Counted from the stretch's first letter, positions 15,813 to 25,424 are shown. The stretch is 64,000 nucleotides of DNA from Gracilibacter sp. BRH_c7a (GCA_001516055.1 LOEZ01000077.1:1-64000), one strand, 5' to 3'. Program-made: numbers and translations. The notes: generated by a model not told the origin, from the letters alone.

Positions 15813-16989
15813 GATTACAGTTCCCTCAAAAGGGAATATAGCACCGTGGGAGGTTGATTTTCCATCACGTTGCCGTCTGCTGCGAGAATATTTTAAGGAA
15901 GGTATTCCCATTGCTCTTCTTTTATATGAGCGTGCAGATACCTCTACCTTTCGTTACCGTGCGTATAATATGATGCAGATTACAAGATACAGTAGAAAGT
16001 GGAAAAGTATTTATTTTTTCATGAATGAAATCGAAATGCTACTGCCATATCTTTCGAAGATATCCTTAGCGATCATAATCCGGGTTAGATGGACGCATGT
16101 TATTGAAAAATTCATTAACGAGGTAAAGTCGAATCATATACCACTGCTTTTTGATGTGGATGATCTGATTTTTGATACAAAATATCTTCCCATAGTTACA
16201 AATACCCTCAATGTACCTTTCAAAGATGATAGAGATTACGAATTTTGGTTTGGATGCATCTCAAGGATTGAATATACGGCTGCCAGAGCTGACGGCTTTA
16301 TTGCAACAAATTCTTTTTTAGGAGATAGGCTGAAAGCTAAATTTAATAAACAATATGGTGTTATTCCTAATTTTTTAAACGAGGAGCAATTGAGTATTTC
16401 AGAAAAATGCTGTGAACAAAAGAAAAATCAGATTTCCAGAAATCCTTTTACTATCGGTTATTTCAGCGGGACGCCATCACATGTAAATGATTTCAGAATG
16501 ATTTCCCAAGAGATTATTTTACTTCTTGAGGAGTTTAAGAACATCCAGTTTAAAGTGGTTGGTTACATGGAGTTTCCAAGAGAGATACAGCCGATGATCA
16601 AGAATGGAAGAGTAACCTTTACTCCGCTTGTGGATTTTTTAGAACTTCAGTGCCTTATTTCTCAGGTCGATGTCAATGTTGTTCCGCTTGTCAAAAATAT
16701 ATTCACGAACTGTAAGTCGGAATTAAAATATTTTGAGGCAGCTGTTGTAAATACGATTACTTGCGCAACCCCTACTGAAGTATATAGAAAAGCTATAAAT
16801 CATGGAGAAAATGGATTTTTATGCGAGCAGGGAAAGTGGTATGACACACTTAAGTATATATACAAAGAAAACGAAGGTCGCCAAGAAATATTAAAAACTG
16901 CTTATAAACATGTATTCGACTGTTATACAGGTTCTAGAATTTTAGAAAAGATTGAAGAAACTTATGATAAGTTTTCGATAGCGGAATAA
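15805..16989 (+). CDS. Glycosyltransferase, GT4-like
   Basis: A 394-residue protein beginning inside the last eight bases of the fusion gene, with GGAGG before its ATG, so it is translationally coupled. Features are YERADTSTFRYRAYNMMQ at the N-terminus, LLFDVDDLIFD, FIATNSFLGDRL and a GT-B style C-terminal half (FTIGYFSGTPSHVNDF, SQVDVNVVPLV, ELKYFEAAVVNT). The last segment is the donor-site region in GT4-type enzymes. No membrane segment is seen. Its donor is probably a nucleotide sugar used in the same exported glycan; acceptor unknown. Confidence 0.8.
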   Translation: MYKITVPSKGNIAPWEVDFPSRCRLLREYFKEGIPIALLLYERADTSTFRYRAYNMMQITRYSRKWKSIYFFMNEIEMLLPYLSKISLAIIIRVRWTHVIEKFINEVKSNHIPLLFDVDDLIFDTKYLPIVTNTLNVPFKDDRDYEFWFGCISRIEYTAARADGFIATNSFLGDRLKAKFNKQYGVIPNFLNEEQLSISEKCCEQKKNQISRNPFTIGYFSGTPSHVNDFRMISQEIILLLEEFKNIQFKVVGYMEFPREIQPMIKNGRVTFTPLVDFLELQCLISQVDVNVVPLVKNIFTNCKSELKYFEAAVVNTITCATPTEVYRKAINHGENGFLCEQGKWYDTLKYIYKENEGRQEILKTAYKHVFDCYTGSRILEKIEETYDKFSIAE

Positions 16990-17002
16990 GGGAAATGAAA
17001 AA

Positions 17003-18169
17003 ATGACAAATGTTTTATTGCTCTATGAATACTTCATACCGTCAGTTAGATTGTGTGGATACGAACAACTAAGCTATATAGCGAAAAGCAAGCAAATAAA
17101 TTTTCAACACTGTGAAGTTAGTAGAATTACCAAGGAACAGATTAGAAACTGCGATGTCGTCATTATGGTTAGAAATAGTTCCTACCAAGCAGAAGTATTA
17201 GCAGGGGTTTTTAAGAAAGCAAATAAATATTTGGTATATGTTCTTGATGACGATTTACTCAATGTACCACTAGGCCTTTCTTCAACATGGTATTTCCAAT
17301 TAGAAGAAGTAAAAAGAAGCATAAACAAAATAATGTTCCTAAGCGATTGTCTCTTGTCTCCCTCTCAGAGAATATTGGATAAATATGGAGATAAGTTCAA
17401 TAGAATAGGGTTGATTGAGGAGCCATCTTTACCGTATGAGTGTTCAAAAAAAGAAAAGAGCCAAAAAGTTAAAATCGGGTTTGCCGGTTCAATAGATAGA
17501 TGTAAGGATATTGACATTTTATTAACGGATGTTATTGAAACAATACTAGAAAGATATAAGGAAAGGGTAAGTTTTGAGTTTTTCGGTGTAAAGCCAAAAG
17601 TAATTGAATCAATGGGGTTGACTTACTATCCTTACGAAGACAATTATGAGGAATATAAAAAGAAAATGTGGGAGCTGAATTGGCATATAGGGTTAGCTCC
17701 AATGCCTGATTCAGACTTTCACCAATATAAGCACTATAATAAATATATCGAATATAGTTCACTTGAGATAATTGGCATATACTCCAATGTTTATCCATAT
17801 ACAGAGGTAATAAAAGACGGGGTAAACGGATTTTTGTGCGATAATAACAAAGCTGCTTGGGTTAAGACGATTTCTTATTGCATTGATGAGTACGACAAAC
17901 TAGTTAGCATGTTACAAAACATTAGAAATCAAGCGGTAGATAAATTCTCAATTGAGAAAACTGCAGAGATCTATATCAGAGCAGTACCACAAATATTAGA
18001 TTATCATTCAGACAAAAATAAATTATGTATTCAATCATATTATTTGAAATATCTACAAATAAATATCTTTATTAAAAAGAGTTTCTTATTTGTTAAAAGA
18101 AATAGATCAAAGTCATTGATCAAATTATTTACTAAACTTCGGGATTATATTAATTGTGAAGATGTTTAG
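17003..18169 (+). CDS. Glycosyltransferase-like protein
   Basis: A 388-residue protein with a GT-B-like layout: an N-terminal half with VLLLYEYFIPSVRLCGYEQL and YVLDDDLLNVP, and a C-terminal half with KVKIGFAGSIDRCKDIDILL, HIGLAPMPDSDFHQYKHYNK and GVNGFLCDN. The last two match the donor-binding end of GT1/GT4-type proteins. The tail is basic and hydrophobic (NIFIKKSFLFVKRNRSKS), perhaps a membrane-surface anchor. It starts 13 bases after the previous transferase and is very AT-rich like its neighbours. The sugar is unknown. Confidence 0.75.
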   Translation: MTNVLLLYEYFIPSVRLCGYEQLSYIAKSKQINFQHCEVSRITKEQIRNCDVVIMVRNSSYQAEVLAGVFKKANKYLVYVLDDDLLNVPLGLSSTWYFQLEEVKRSINKIMFLSDCLLSPSQRILDKYGDKFNRIGLIEEPSLPYECSKKEKSQKVKIGFAGSIDRCKDIDILLTDVIETILERYKERVSFEFFGVKPKVIESMGLTYYPYEDNYEEYKKKMWELNWHIGLAPMPDSDFHQYKHYNKYIEYSSLEIIGIYSNVYPYTEVIKDGVNGFLCDNNKAAWVKTISYCIDEYDKLVSMLQNIRNQAVDKFSIEKTAEIYIRAVPQILDYHSDKNKLCIQSYYLKYLQINIFIKKSFLFVKRNRSKSLIKLFTKLRDYINCEDV

Positions 18170-18225
18170 TATTTAATTGAATTAACGTAATTCTTTACCA
18201 AGAGCTTGCTTTTCCGGGATAACAT

Positions 18226-18265
18226 GGGGAAATTTGGGAATGATATTTTAGAAAATAATTTCCCC
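18226..18265 (+). repeat. Leader hairpin before the GT2 gene
   Basis: GGGGAAATT and AATTTCCCC form a perfect 9-bp stem with a 22-nt AT-rich loop, ending 19 bases before the GTG start of the next gene. There is no T-run after it. It may affect mRNA stability or translation. Confidence 0.45.
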
Positions 18266-18284
18266 GAGGAAATGAGGCTTTTTA

Positions 18285-19226
18285 GTGGATTTAAGCGTAA
18301 TAATCGTCAATTGGAACTCAGCGGAGCTCTTAATTAAGTGCTTAGCTTCAATTGAAAAGTGGTTTAATGGTTTCACTTATGAGGTGTTTATCGTTGATAA
18401 TTACTCTGAAAAAGATGATATAGATATCTTAAAAAATCGAATAAAACCCCTGTTTCCCTGGGTTAACATTACTTATAATAAAACGAACGTAGGTTTTGGC
18501 CGAGCTAATAACCAGGTTCTCCATCTATGTTCAGGAAAATACACTTTATTTCTGAATCCTGATACCTGCTTTATTAGTAACGGGATGAATAAACTCTTGA
18601 CGATATTTGAGCAAGATAAAATAGGTTTGGTCAGTTGTAAGTTATTAAATAAAGATCAAACAGTACAATTATCATGCTTTCACTTCCCATATTTTTGGAG
18701 AATCGTGGCAAACTCGTTGTTTCTCGGTAAGATTTGGCCAGCAAACAAACTAAAGTTTTTTCGCTATAAAGTTGAAGATCAGGGAAACAAGTTGTACCCA
18801 GATTGGGTGCTAGGTGCATTTATGTTGCTCCCCACAAAGGTAATTAGGAGAGTTGGCGGGTTTGATGACGCTATATTTATGTATGGCGAAGATATGGAGC
18901 TATGTTACCAAATAAGAAAAATTGGATTGGTTGTTTGCTATGTTCCTGATTTTAAGGTTGTGCATTATGGTGGTTCTTCTTGGCGACGAGCATGGTCAGA
19001 AGCAAGAAAAGAAGCAAAGGTATATAAAGCGATTCTCTACTTTTACAATAAACATAGGAGTAGGAGGTTAGTATCAGCTGTTCGGGTAGTTTTCATATTA
19101 GGGGCAATCCTAAGGATCATCATCTATGCATTTGCTTCTCTGATTACTTGTGGTCTCAAGAAGAGCTTAAATAATTTAAAAGTCCAGTGGTTAATTTTGG
19201 TAACCCAATTGAGGAGTGAATTCTGA
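18285..19226 (+). CDS. GT2 family rhamnosyltransferase-like glycosyltransferase
   Basis: A 313-residue GT-A fold enzyme: DLSVIIVNWNSAELLIKCL at the N-terminus, FIVDNYSEKDD, NVGFGRANNQVL, LFLNPDTC (DXD-like), VLGAFMLLPTKVIRRVGGFD and MYGEDMELCYQIRK, the full set seen in WcaE/RfbF-type rhamnosyltransferases. The C-terminal 60 residues hold one or two hydrophobic helices (VVFILGAILRIIIYAFASL). The start is GTG at 18285 with GAGG 7 bases upstream. The neighbouring rml genes make rhamnose a likely donor. It ends the transferase block and is followed by a terminator. Confidence 0.88.
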   Translation: MDLSVIIVNWNSAELLIKCLASIEKWFNGFTYEVFIVDNYSEKDDIDILKNRIKPLFPWVNITYNKTNVGFGRANNQVLHLCSGKYTLFLNPDTCFISNGMNKLLTIFEQDKIGLVSCKLLNKDQTVQLSCFHFPYFWRIVANSLFLGKIWPANKLKFFRYKVEDQGNKLYPDWVLGAFMLLPTKVIRRVGGFDDAIFMYGEDMELCYQIRKIGLVVCYVPDFKVVHYGGSSWRRAWSEARKEAKVYKAILYFYNKHRSRRLVSAVRVVFILGAILRIIIYAFASLITCGLKKSLNNLKVQWLILVTQLRSEF

Positions 19227-19272
19227 AGCTTTGGTTTTCAAATTTCTGTTAATCATATACTTTTAGACTCTT

Positions 19273-19296
19273 AGCCTTAAGATAAGGCTATTTTTT
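19273..19296 (+). terminator. Intrinsic terminator after the glycosyltransferase block
   Basis: AGCCTTA and TAAGGCT form a 7-bp stem with a tiny loop, followed by ATTTTTT. It separates the transferase operon from the rml genes. Confidence 0.8.
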
Positions 19297-19401
19297 ATGT
19301 AATAGTTAAAAGGGTCAAGCGCATAGAATGTTAACAGACTTAGAGAGACAACGGGAAGCTTTTGCTATTGTCTAGCATAAATTAGCCAAGGGGGACGAGT
19401 T

Positions 19402-20262
19402 GTGCATGTTGTGGTTTGTGGATCAGGAGGTATGCTTGCTACAGATGTTAGTATGATTTTTAACCAAAGAGGACACCAAGTTTCGGACCTAAGTATCAAA
19501 GACTTAGATATAACTAAGCTCGAAGAAGTTCGGTTTAGGCTAAAAGCACTGCAACCTGACCTAGTATTCAATGCGTCAGGCTTTACTAATGTCGACCAAT
19601 GCGAAAGCGAACCAGATCTTGCTTATCAGGTCAACTGTCTGGGAACGCGTAACTTAGCTGTTGTCTCCGATGAGCTAGGAGCTGCTATGGTGCACATGAG
19701 CACGGACTATGTGTTTGAAGGGAAGAGCAACAAACCATATCGAGAATATGACTCAGTGAATCCTCTGAATATTTACGGTAAATCAAAATATGATGGCGAA
19801 TTAATGGTACGCCAGCATTGTCGGCACCATTATATCGTTAGAACATCTTGGCTGTTCGGCAATCGGAGCAACAACTTTGTACTGACGATGCTTCGTTTGG
19901 CTAAGGAAAGGAAATTATTGAGCGTCGTAAATGATCAAATGGGTAGCCCCACTTATACTAAGGATTTAGCAGATGCAATTGCAGAATTAGTTGAAAAGCC
20001 TGCTTTTGGGACATATCACCTTACCAATAGTGATTGTTGCACTTGGTTTAGATTTACCCAAGAAATTTTGGAATTAGCGGAGATTGGCAATGTAAGTGTA
20101 GAACCAATCACAACCGAGCAACTAAAGTGCCCAGCAAAGCGGCCAAAATATTCAGTTCTTGATAACTATGTGTGGCGTTTGGACGGTCACAAAGTGTTAC
20201 GCTCATATAGAGAGGCCCTAATAGCTTATCTCGTAGAAGAAGGTTTGCGTAGGGGGGGATAG
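19402..20262 (+). CDS. rfbD: dTDP-4-dehydrorhamnose reductase
   Basis: A 286-residue RmlD/SpsK that reduces dTDP-4-keto-L-rhamnose to dTDP-L-rhamnose with NADPH. Marks are VVVCGSGGMLATDV (cofactor site), MVHMSTDYVFEGKSNKPYRE, YGKSKYDGE (YxxxK) and VRTSWLFG. The start is GTG 19402 with AGGGGGA six bases upstream. Unusually this gene leads the set, in the order rmlD-rmlA-rmlB-rmlC-like, with a 3-base gap to rmlA. Confidence 0.93.
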   Translation: MHVVVCGSGGMLATDVSMIFNQRGHQVSDLSIKDLDITKLEEVRFRLKALQPDLVFNASGFTNVDQCESEPDLAYQVNCLGTRNLAVVSDELGAAMVHMSTDYVFEGKSNKPYREYDSVNPLNIYGKSKYDGELMVRQHCRHHYIVRTSWLFGNRSNNFVLTMLRLAKERKLLSVVNDQMGSPTYTKDLADAIAELVEKPAFGTYHLTNSDCCTWFRFTQEILELAEIGNVSVEPITTEQLKCPAKRPKYSVLDNYVWRLDGHKVLRSYREALIAYLVEEGLRRGG

Positions 20263-20265
20263 CCA

Positions 20266-21015
20266 ATGAAAGGTGTAGTATTAGCCGGAGGTACTGGGTC
20301 AAGGCTCCTTCCCTTAACGAAAGTAACAAATAAACACTTGTTACCGATTGGTAAATGCCCGATGATTTATTATCCTTTAGCCAGACTTAAAGAAGCTGGG
20401 ATTAGGGAAATTTTAATTGTTACTGGCAGGGAACATATGGGAGATGTGGTCAATCTATTAGGCAGTGGCAATGATCTGGGTTTAAACCTTACATTTAAAG
20501 TCCAAGACCAGGCGGGGGGGATTGCACAAGCGTTAGGTTTGGCAGAAGAATTTGCTTGTAAGGAAGCAGTGACTGTAATCCTAGGTGACAACGTGTTTGA
20601 AGGAAGCTTAAGAGAATTTGTTGAAGATTTTAAAAGACAAGGACTTGGTGCTAAAATTCTACTGCAAAAAGTGAAGGGTCCGGAAAGATATGGAGTCGCA
20701 GAGTTAGACGAGAACAATAAAGTCTTGTCAATCGAAGAAAAACCTTTAACACCTAAAAGTAACTATTGTGTAACTGGAATTTATATGTTTGATTCGGATG
20801 TCTTTAGCATTGTGAAAACTTTAAAACCTTCTAAGCGAGGAGAATTGGAGATAACGGAAGTGAATAATATTTACATCCAACAATGCACTCTTTCCGCAGA
20901 TATCTTTACCGGTTGGTGGATTGATGCAGGAACCTTCGATTCCTTAAGGGATGCACATGACTTAGTCCAAAAAAGTAATTTGGATGATCAAGTTCTCAAT
21001 TTATTAGAATCATGA
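20266..21015 (+). CDS. rfbA: Glucose-1-phosphate thymidylyltransferase (short RmlA/SpsI type)
   Basis: A 249-residue nucleotidyltransferase joining dTTP and glucose-1-phosphate. It has VLAGGTGSRLLPLTKVTNKH with the GGTGSRL signature, VILGDNVFEGSL, RYGVAELDENNKVLSIEEKP and GELEITEVNN. It is about 40 residues shorter than classical RmlA (about 290), as in B. subtilis SpsI, and so lacks the C-terminal allosteric/dimer region. It sits between rmlD and rmlB, which supports the dTDP-sugar role. Confidence 0.9.
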   Translation: MKGVVLAGGTGSRLLPLTKVTNKHLLPIGKCPMIYYPLARLKEAGIREILIVTGREHMGDVVNLLGSGNDLGLNLTFKVQDQAGGIAQALGLAEEFACKEAVTVILGDNVFEGSLREFVEDFKRQGLGAKILLQKVKGPERYGVAELDENNKVLSIEEKPLTPKSNYCVTGIYMFDSDVFSIVKTLKPSKRGELEITEVNNIYIQQCTLSADIFTGWWIDAGTFDSLRDAHDLVQKSNLDDQVLNLLES

Positions 21016-21036
21016 TCTGATAGGAGCTGAGGGAGT

Positions 21037-22074
21037 GTGTATCGTATATTAGTGACTGGTGGAGCTGGTTTCATTGGGAGTAACTTTATTTTATATATAT
21101 TGAAGTCCTATGCAGGTTGGCACATCATCAATTTAGATGCACTAACCTATGCAGGTAATCTTGAAAACCTTAAAATGATTGAACAAAATTCAAATTACCA
21201 GTTTATAAAAGGAAGTATAAGCAATTATGCCTTAGTAGAGAGATTGGCTCAACAAGGCTTGGATGGAATTATCAATTTTGCAGCAGAATCACACGTTGAT
21301 CGGAGTATTGAAGATCCCGGGGTATTTGTGGAAACCAATATTAAGGGAACACAAACTTTGCTCGAGGTAGCCCGGAAGTATAAGGTGGGAAGGTTTCTGC
21401 AAGTATCAACAGATGAAGTGTATGGCAGTTTGGGCGATTCCGGGTATTTTACAGAGACAACACCGCTAGTGCCCAATAGTCCTTATGCAGCTAGTAAGGC
21501 AGGTGCTGACCTTTTAGTCCGTGCTTATCACCAAACTTTCGGATTGGATGTGGTGATAACACGTTGTTCGAATAACTATGGACCATATCAATTCCCAGAA
21601 AAATTAATACCATTGATTATTTCAAATGCCTTAGAAGACAAGCAGCTTCCTGTATATGGGGATGGACTGAATATTAGAGATTGGCTACATGTTGCAGATC
21701 ATTGTGCGGCTATAGCCTTAGCCTTTATTAAAGGCAAGAGCGGAGAGATTTATAACGTTGGCGGGAACAGTGAAAGGACAAATCTCGAGGTCGTTAAAAT
21801 CATAATCAGCTTGCTCTCAAAACCTGAGTCCTTGATTCACTATGTCAAGGATAGACTCGGACATGACAGACGTTATGCGATTGATGCCTCTAAGATCAGC
21901 GACGAACTCGGTTGGAAACCTCAATACAGCTTTGAGACAGGCATCAGAGAAACCGTAGAATGGTACTGTACAAATAAGGCCTGGTTGGGAAAAATCAAAG
22001 CGGGTCAATATCGCGATTACTTTTCAAAAATGTATGGTAATGATTTAGGAGGACTTGAATATGCAAATAATTGA
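21037..22074 (+). CDS. rfbB: dTDP-glucose 4,6-dehydratase
   Basis: A 345-residue extended SDR: ILVTGGAGFIGSNFILYIL (NAD site), INFAAESHVDRSIEDP, FLQVSTDEVYGSLGD with the catalytic Asp-Glu pair, YAASKAGADLL (YxxxK), TRCSNNYGPYQFPEKLIPL and HVADHC. These are diagnostic for RmlB/SpsJ, which makes dTDP-4-keto-6-deoxyglucose. The start is GTG 21037. It overlaps the next gene by about 14-20 bases. Confidence 0.94.
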   Translation: MYRILVTGGAGFIGSNFILYILKSYAGWHIINLDALTYAGNLENLKMIEQNSNYQFIKGSISNYALVERLAQQGLDGIINFAAESHVDRSIEDPGVFVETNIKGTQTLLEVARKYKVGRFLQVSTDEVYGSLGDSGYFTETTPLVPNSPYAASKAGADLLVRAYHQTFGLDVVITRCSNNYGPYQFPEKLIPLIISNALEDKQLPVYGDGLNIRDWLHVADHCAAIALAFIKGKSGEIYNVGGNSERTNLEVVKIIISLLSKPESLIHYVKDRLGHDRRYAIDASKISDELGWKPQYSFETGIRETVEWYCTNKAWLGKIKAGQYRDYFSKMYGNDLGGLEYANN

Positions 22075-22522
22075 GGGGGTAGTGACCAAGCAACTCACGA
22101 AGCATTGTGATGATCGAGGTTTTTTTATGGAGATTTTGCGTGAGGATGATGATTTGCTTTCACATTTTGGACAGGCTTCGATGTCGATGTCTTATCCAGG
22201 GGTAATCAAGGCCTTTCACTACCATAAACGACAGGACGATATATGGTTTTTCCCTATCGGCAACGCCCAGGTCGTGTTGCACGACTTACGTGAGAATTCA
22301 CCAACAAAGGGAGTAACCAATGTTTTTTATTTGGGAGAAACAAATCCTTTGCTGTTGGTAATCCCTAAAGGAGTTGCCCATGGGTATCGTGTCTTGGGCT
22401 CCAGTCCGTTAATAATCACTTATTTCACCACGGAAGCTTACAATCCAGCCAACCCTGATGAACGAAGACTGCCTTGGAATGATGCAGATATTAACTTTGA
22501 CTGGACAACCGAAAACAGGTAA
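22061..22522 (+). CDS. SpsL-like dTDP-sugar 3,5-epimerase family cupin
   Basis: About 153 residues, related to RmlC but of the short SpsL type, with the opening DDRGFFMEILREDDDLLSHF, AFHYHKRQDDIWFFPIGNA, VLHDLRENSPTKG and IPKGVAHGYRVLG. The frame opens at TTG 22055, but AGGAGG lies 8 bases before the ATG at 22061. It takes the place of rmlC in the rhamnose set, so it probably does the 3,5-epimerisation of the 4-keto intermediate; no other RmlC is in the window. It is a paralogue of the cupin at 6678. Confidence 0.85.
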   Translation: MQIIEGVVTKQLTKHCDDRGFFMEILREDDDLLSHFGQASMSMSYPGVIKAFHYHKRQDDIWFFPIGNAQVVLHDLRENSPTKGVTNVFYLGETNPLLLVIPKGVAHGYRVLGSSPLIITYFTTEAYNPANPDERRLPWNDADINFDWTTENR

Positions 22523-22839
22523 AGGCTCAGTGTAAAACAGATTTAGGGAGTCAAATCGTTTCCAATATGAATTATGTATAATAAAGTAGTGTTTCCTTTG
22601 GAGATTTTTCCTATCCTTGCCTTGGGCTCTGCTTAGTCAGGCACTAAGCAGTTTGTCGCTCCTGGTAACTGCATTGGTTATTTTTGCGAGGATATTTAAC
22701 TGGACGATGATCCATGAATTTTGTAATGAATTTTAAAAAGATTGTAGGATATTGTGCTGATAAAGAAAAAGCCGGAATAGAAATAAGAAAATATATAACA
22801 AAAGTGTTGGGATTATTTTAGAGAGGGGGATTCGGGGTT
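22523..22839. other. Intergenic region
   Basis: About 317 bases between the rml set and the small secreted protein gene. It holds a TATAAT-like element near 22576 and one inverted repeat, CTGCTTAG at 22629 with CTAAGCAG ending at 22651. No gene is recognised. Confidence 0.5.
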
Positions 22840-23136
22840 ATGATTTTCACCAAATTTAAGTGCCTCAGTAAAATTTGTATTTTCATTGCCATTTTCACCA
22901 TAGTTGTAATGTTTAATCTATGCTTGCCACGAATTTTATCTGCAGCAGAAATAAGTACATCGACAGTGGCCGTAAATTTCGATTATTATTATAGTGCAGG
23001 AGTCGCAGTCCAAGGTCAGGTACAATCGACCGGAGTAGCTTCCGGAGGGGTAACATTAGAATATTATAAATCCCATGCAAACATTTTCACTCCAGAAGAA
23101 AAGATTTATTTTAATGCTGCATTTGGGTTGAAGTAA
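22840..23136 (+). CDS. Small secreted protein of unknown function
   Basis: A 98-residue protein with a basic N-terminus and a long hydrophobic helix (IFIAIFTIVVMFNLCL) ending in an Ala-Ala site (ILSAAE), read as a signal peptide near residue 36. The mature 60 residues are rich in Tyr, Val and Gly (NFDYYYSAGVAVQGQVQSTG) and end in an aromatic tail (IYFNAAFGLK). GAGAGGGGGA precedes the ATG. I do not recognise a family. It is alone between the rml set and a strong terminator. Confidence 0.65.
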   Translation: MIFTKFKCLSKICIFIAIFTIVVMFNLCLPRILSAAEISTSTVAVNFDYYYSAGVAVQGQVQSTGVASGGVTLEYYKSHANIFTPEEKIYFNAAFGLK

Positions 23137-23243
23137 ATAAGGAAGGAATCTGAAGTTGAGGAATTTGTTTGTCGCAAGGGACAAATTACTGTATCTCTTC
23201 ATGGTTACCTAATTATGCAAAAGGTTGAGGAACGAAATTAATC

Positions 23244-23280
23244 AACCCTCGGCACGACGTTTATAGTACCGAGGGTTTTT
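23244..23280 (+). terminator. Intrinsic terminator after the small secreted protein
   Basis: AACCCTCGG and CCGAGGGTT pair over a 16-nt loop and lead into TTTTT. It lies between two convergent genes and may serve both. Confidence 0.85.
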
Positions 23281-23300
23281 CTTGTTACTTGAAGATGTCA

Positions 23301-23702
23301 CTATTTTAAACTTTGATGCCAATCACGAAGACCTCGTTTCATATGATAAAGGTTACTAAAACTATTCTTTAGTAGTATTCTGACTGCGGACGGGCTTCTA
23401 CTTCCTGATGCACAGTATACTAAAATAGGTTTATCCTTATATTTTGTTAATTCATTAATCCTTGAAGCAATTTCGCCTACAGGGAAAGATTTTGAGCCTG
23501 GTATATGACCGGATGCAAACTCTTGCTTAGTCCTGACATCTAGAATAGTGAGATCCTTGTTCTTTTGGATAAATTTAAACACCTCTTCTGATGATAGATG
23601 TTTTATGTTCTTGTTTAAAGAAAAAGAGATTTTGCGATAACCTATAAAAATTAAAAAAATAGCAAACACGATATAGAGAACATAGTCTTGCAAATGAATC
23701 AC
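23301..23702 (-). CDS. Membrane-anchored rhodanese-domain sulfurtransferase
   Basis: A 133-residue protein with one N-terminal membrane helix (VLYIVFAIFLIFIGY) followed by a single rhodanese domain: LTILDVRTKQEFASGHIPGS, then the active-site loop VYCASGSRSP with its Cys, and a final MKRGLRDWHQSL. Such proteins move sulfane sulfur and are often induced by polysulfide or persulfide. A CsoR/CstR-like palindrome lies just upstream of its promoter (23774-23790), which supports persulfide-responsive control. Confidence 0.9.
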   Translation of the reverse strand: MIHLQDYVLYIVFAIFLIFIGYRKISFSLNKNIKHLSSEEVFKFIQKNKDLTILDVRTKQEFASGHIPGSKSFPVGEIASRINELTKYKDKPILVYCASGSRSPSAVRILLKNSFSNLYHMKRGLRDWHQSLK

Positions 23703-23731
23703 CTCATAATCATTTTTTGTAGGAAGGGAAT

Positions 23732-23771
23732 ATCCATACGTATATCATACGATAAAAGAGTACAAATTACA
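23732..23771 (-). promoter_or_regulatory. Promoter of the rhodanese gene
   Basis: Read on the minus strand: TTGTAA, 17 bases, TATGAT. The -35 end abuts the palindrome at 23774-23790. Hexamers were placed by eye. Confidence 0.6.
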
Positions 23772-23773
23772 AT

Positions 23774-23790
23774 ATACCCCTACAGGGTAT
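23774..23790 (-). promoter_or_regulatory. CsoR/CstR-like operator upstream of the rhodanese gene
   Basis: A 17-bp palindrome, ATACCC-CTACA-GGGTAT. The same arms with the same 5-base spacing occur at 53488-53504 in the promoter of the methyltransferase/radical SAM operon. CsoR-family repressors, including the persulfide sensor CstR, bind C-rich/G-rich palindromes of this type (family knowledge). The regulator gene is not in the window. Confidence 0.6.
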
Positions 23791-23948
23791 TTTTAAACTT
23801 GGGATTATACCGGGAAGAAAAAAAGGATAGGGGATAATTAATTTGCAAAAGTAGACACTAAAAATATCATAGATGCGAGAATTTTGTTCTTATAAAACTA
23901 AACACTATTATGAATAAAGATAAAAGAAGAAAAGGGAAAGGAGATACG

Positions 23949-25424
23949 ATGACACAGGAAAAAGTAATAATAGAAACAGGATGGAACTTAGATAATAGTT
24001 ATGCTCGACTTCCTAAATCATTTTTTACCAGCCTCAAGCCAATCCCTGTACGTTCACCGAAGTTAATCATTCTCAATTATCCGTTAGCGGCATCCTTGGG
24101 GTTGAACGTCCAGGCACTACAAAGCAATGAGGGTGTAGCAGTCCTTGCTGGCAACCTGATTCCACAAGATGCTTTCCCTCTTGCTCAAGCTTACGCTGGG
24201 CATCAATTCGGGCATTTTACGATACTAGGAGATGGCCGAGCTATATTGCTTGGCGAACAGATCACACCTTTAGGTGAAAGGTGTGATATTCAGCTAAAGG
24301 GTTCAGGTAAAACACCATATTCCCGTGGGGGTGATGGTCGAGCTTCGCTTGGACCGATGCTGCGTGAATACATCATCAGTCAAGCAATGCATGCGCTCAG
24401 AATTCCAACTACTCGCAGCTTAGCAGTGGTAACAACCGGTGAAGATGTATTTCGTGAAACTACCCTTCCTGGTGCAATTTTAACCCGTGTGGCTGCCAGC
24501 CATCTGCGCGTCGGCACCTTTGAATACGTTTCCCAATGGGGCACTGTCGAAGATCTCCGATCCCTGGCTGACTATACACTGCAACGGCACTTTTCAGAAG
24601 TCAGAGATGATGAGAACTCCTATCTTTTCCTGCTTCAGAAAGTGATCGAGCGTCAGGCTGTACTAATTGCTAAATGGCAATTGGTTGGCTTTATCCATGG
24701 AGTGATGAATACCGACAATATGGCTCTTAGTGGAGAAACCATTGATTATGGCCCTTGTGCTTTTATGGATGCTTATGACCCAGCAACGGTATTCAGTTCC
24801 ATAGACATTAAAGGCCGTTATGCTTACGGTAACCAGCCTCATATTGCCGCGTGGAATCTCGCAAGATTTGCAGAAACCTTATTGCCGCTGTTACACGTCA
24901 ACCAAGAGCAAGCTGTTAAACTAGCCCAAGATGAGATTTTAAATTTTATGGAGTTGTATCACAGTAATTGGCTAGTGGGAATGAGAAACAAACTGGGGAT
25001 ATTTAGCGAAGAGCTAGAAGATGAATCCTTTATTGACGAATTACTTAGTATGATGCAGGAATATGGTGCAGACTATACCAATACCTTTCGCGCATTAACT
25101 TTTAATAAGCCTGAGGATACGGTCTTATTTGGGACTCCGGAATTTACTCAATGGCATGCGCTGTGGCAGGCGAGACTCAGCAGGCAGGAGGAATCGAACG
25201 AATCTTCGCAGCAGTTGATGCGAAACACAAATCCAGCGTTAATCCCCCGGAATCATAGAGTAGAAGAGGCACTAGATGGCGCAGTGAAACAAGGGGACTA
25301 CAGTGTGATGGAACAGCTTCTTGATGTCCTTTCAAGCCCCTTCGCTCACTCCCCTGAACAGGCTGATTATTCTATTCTGCCCGCTCAATCAACCTGTCCT
25401 TACCGAACCTTCTGCGGTACTTGA
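23949..25424 (+). CDS. selO: SelO/YdiU family protein adenylyltransferase
   Basis: About 491 residues, full length for the bacterial family (about 480). SelO is a pseudokinase-fold enzyme that transfers AMP to Ser, Thr or Tyr of target proteins under oxidative stress. Marks are [77 protein letters not shown] and the C-terminal CPYRTFCGT. The frame is open from 23910, but AAAGGAG sits before the ATG at 23949 (MTQEK). The stop TGA is followed at once by TAA, and the Cys of FCGT lies before it, so this is a Cys-type protein, not a selenoprotein. Confidence 0.93.
   Translation: MTQEKVIIETGWNLDNSYARLPKSFFTSLKPIPVRSPKLIILNYPLAASLGLNVQALQSNEGVAVLAGNLIPQDAFPLAQAYAGHQFGHFTILGDGRAILLGEQITPLGERCDIQLKGSGKTPYSRGGDGRASLGPMLREYIISQAMHALRIPTTRSLAVVTTGEDVFRETTLPGAILTRVAASHLRVGTFEYVSQWGTVEDLRSLADYTLQRHFSEVRDDENSYLFLLQKVIERQAVLIAKWQLVGFIHGVMNTDNMALSGETIDYGPCAFMDAYDPATVFSSIDIKGRYAYGNQPHIAAWNLARFAETLLPLLHVNQEQAVKLAQDEILNFMELYHSNWLVGMRNKLGIFSEELEDESFIDELLSMMQEYGADYTNTFRALTFNKPEDTVLFGTPEFTQWHALWQARLSRQEESNESSQQLMRNTNPALIPRNHRVEEALDGAVKQGDYSVMEQLLDVLSSPFAHSPEQADYSILPAQSTCPYRTFCGT

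Noticed and set aside
20370-20717. A 115-codon minus-strand open frame
   Set aside because: Antisense to rmlA, with Pro/Ser-rich text typical of shadows.
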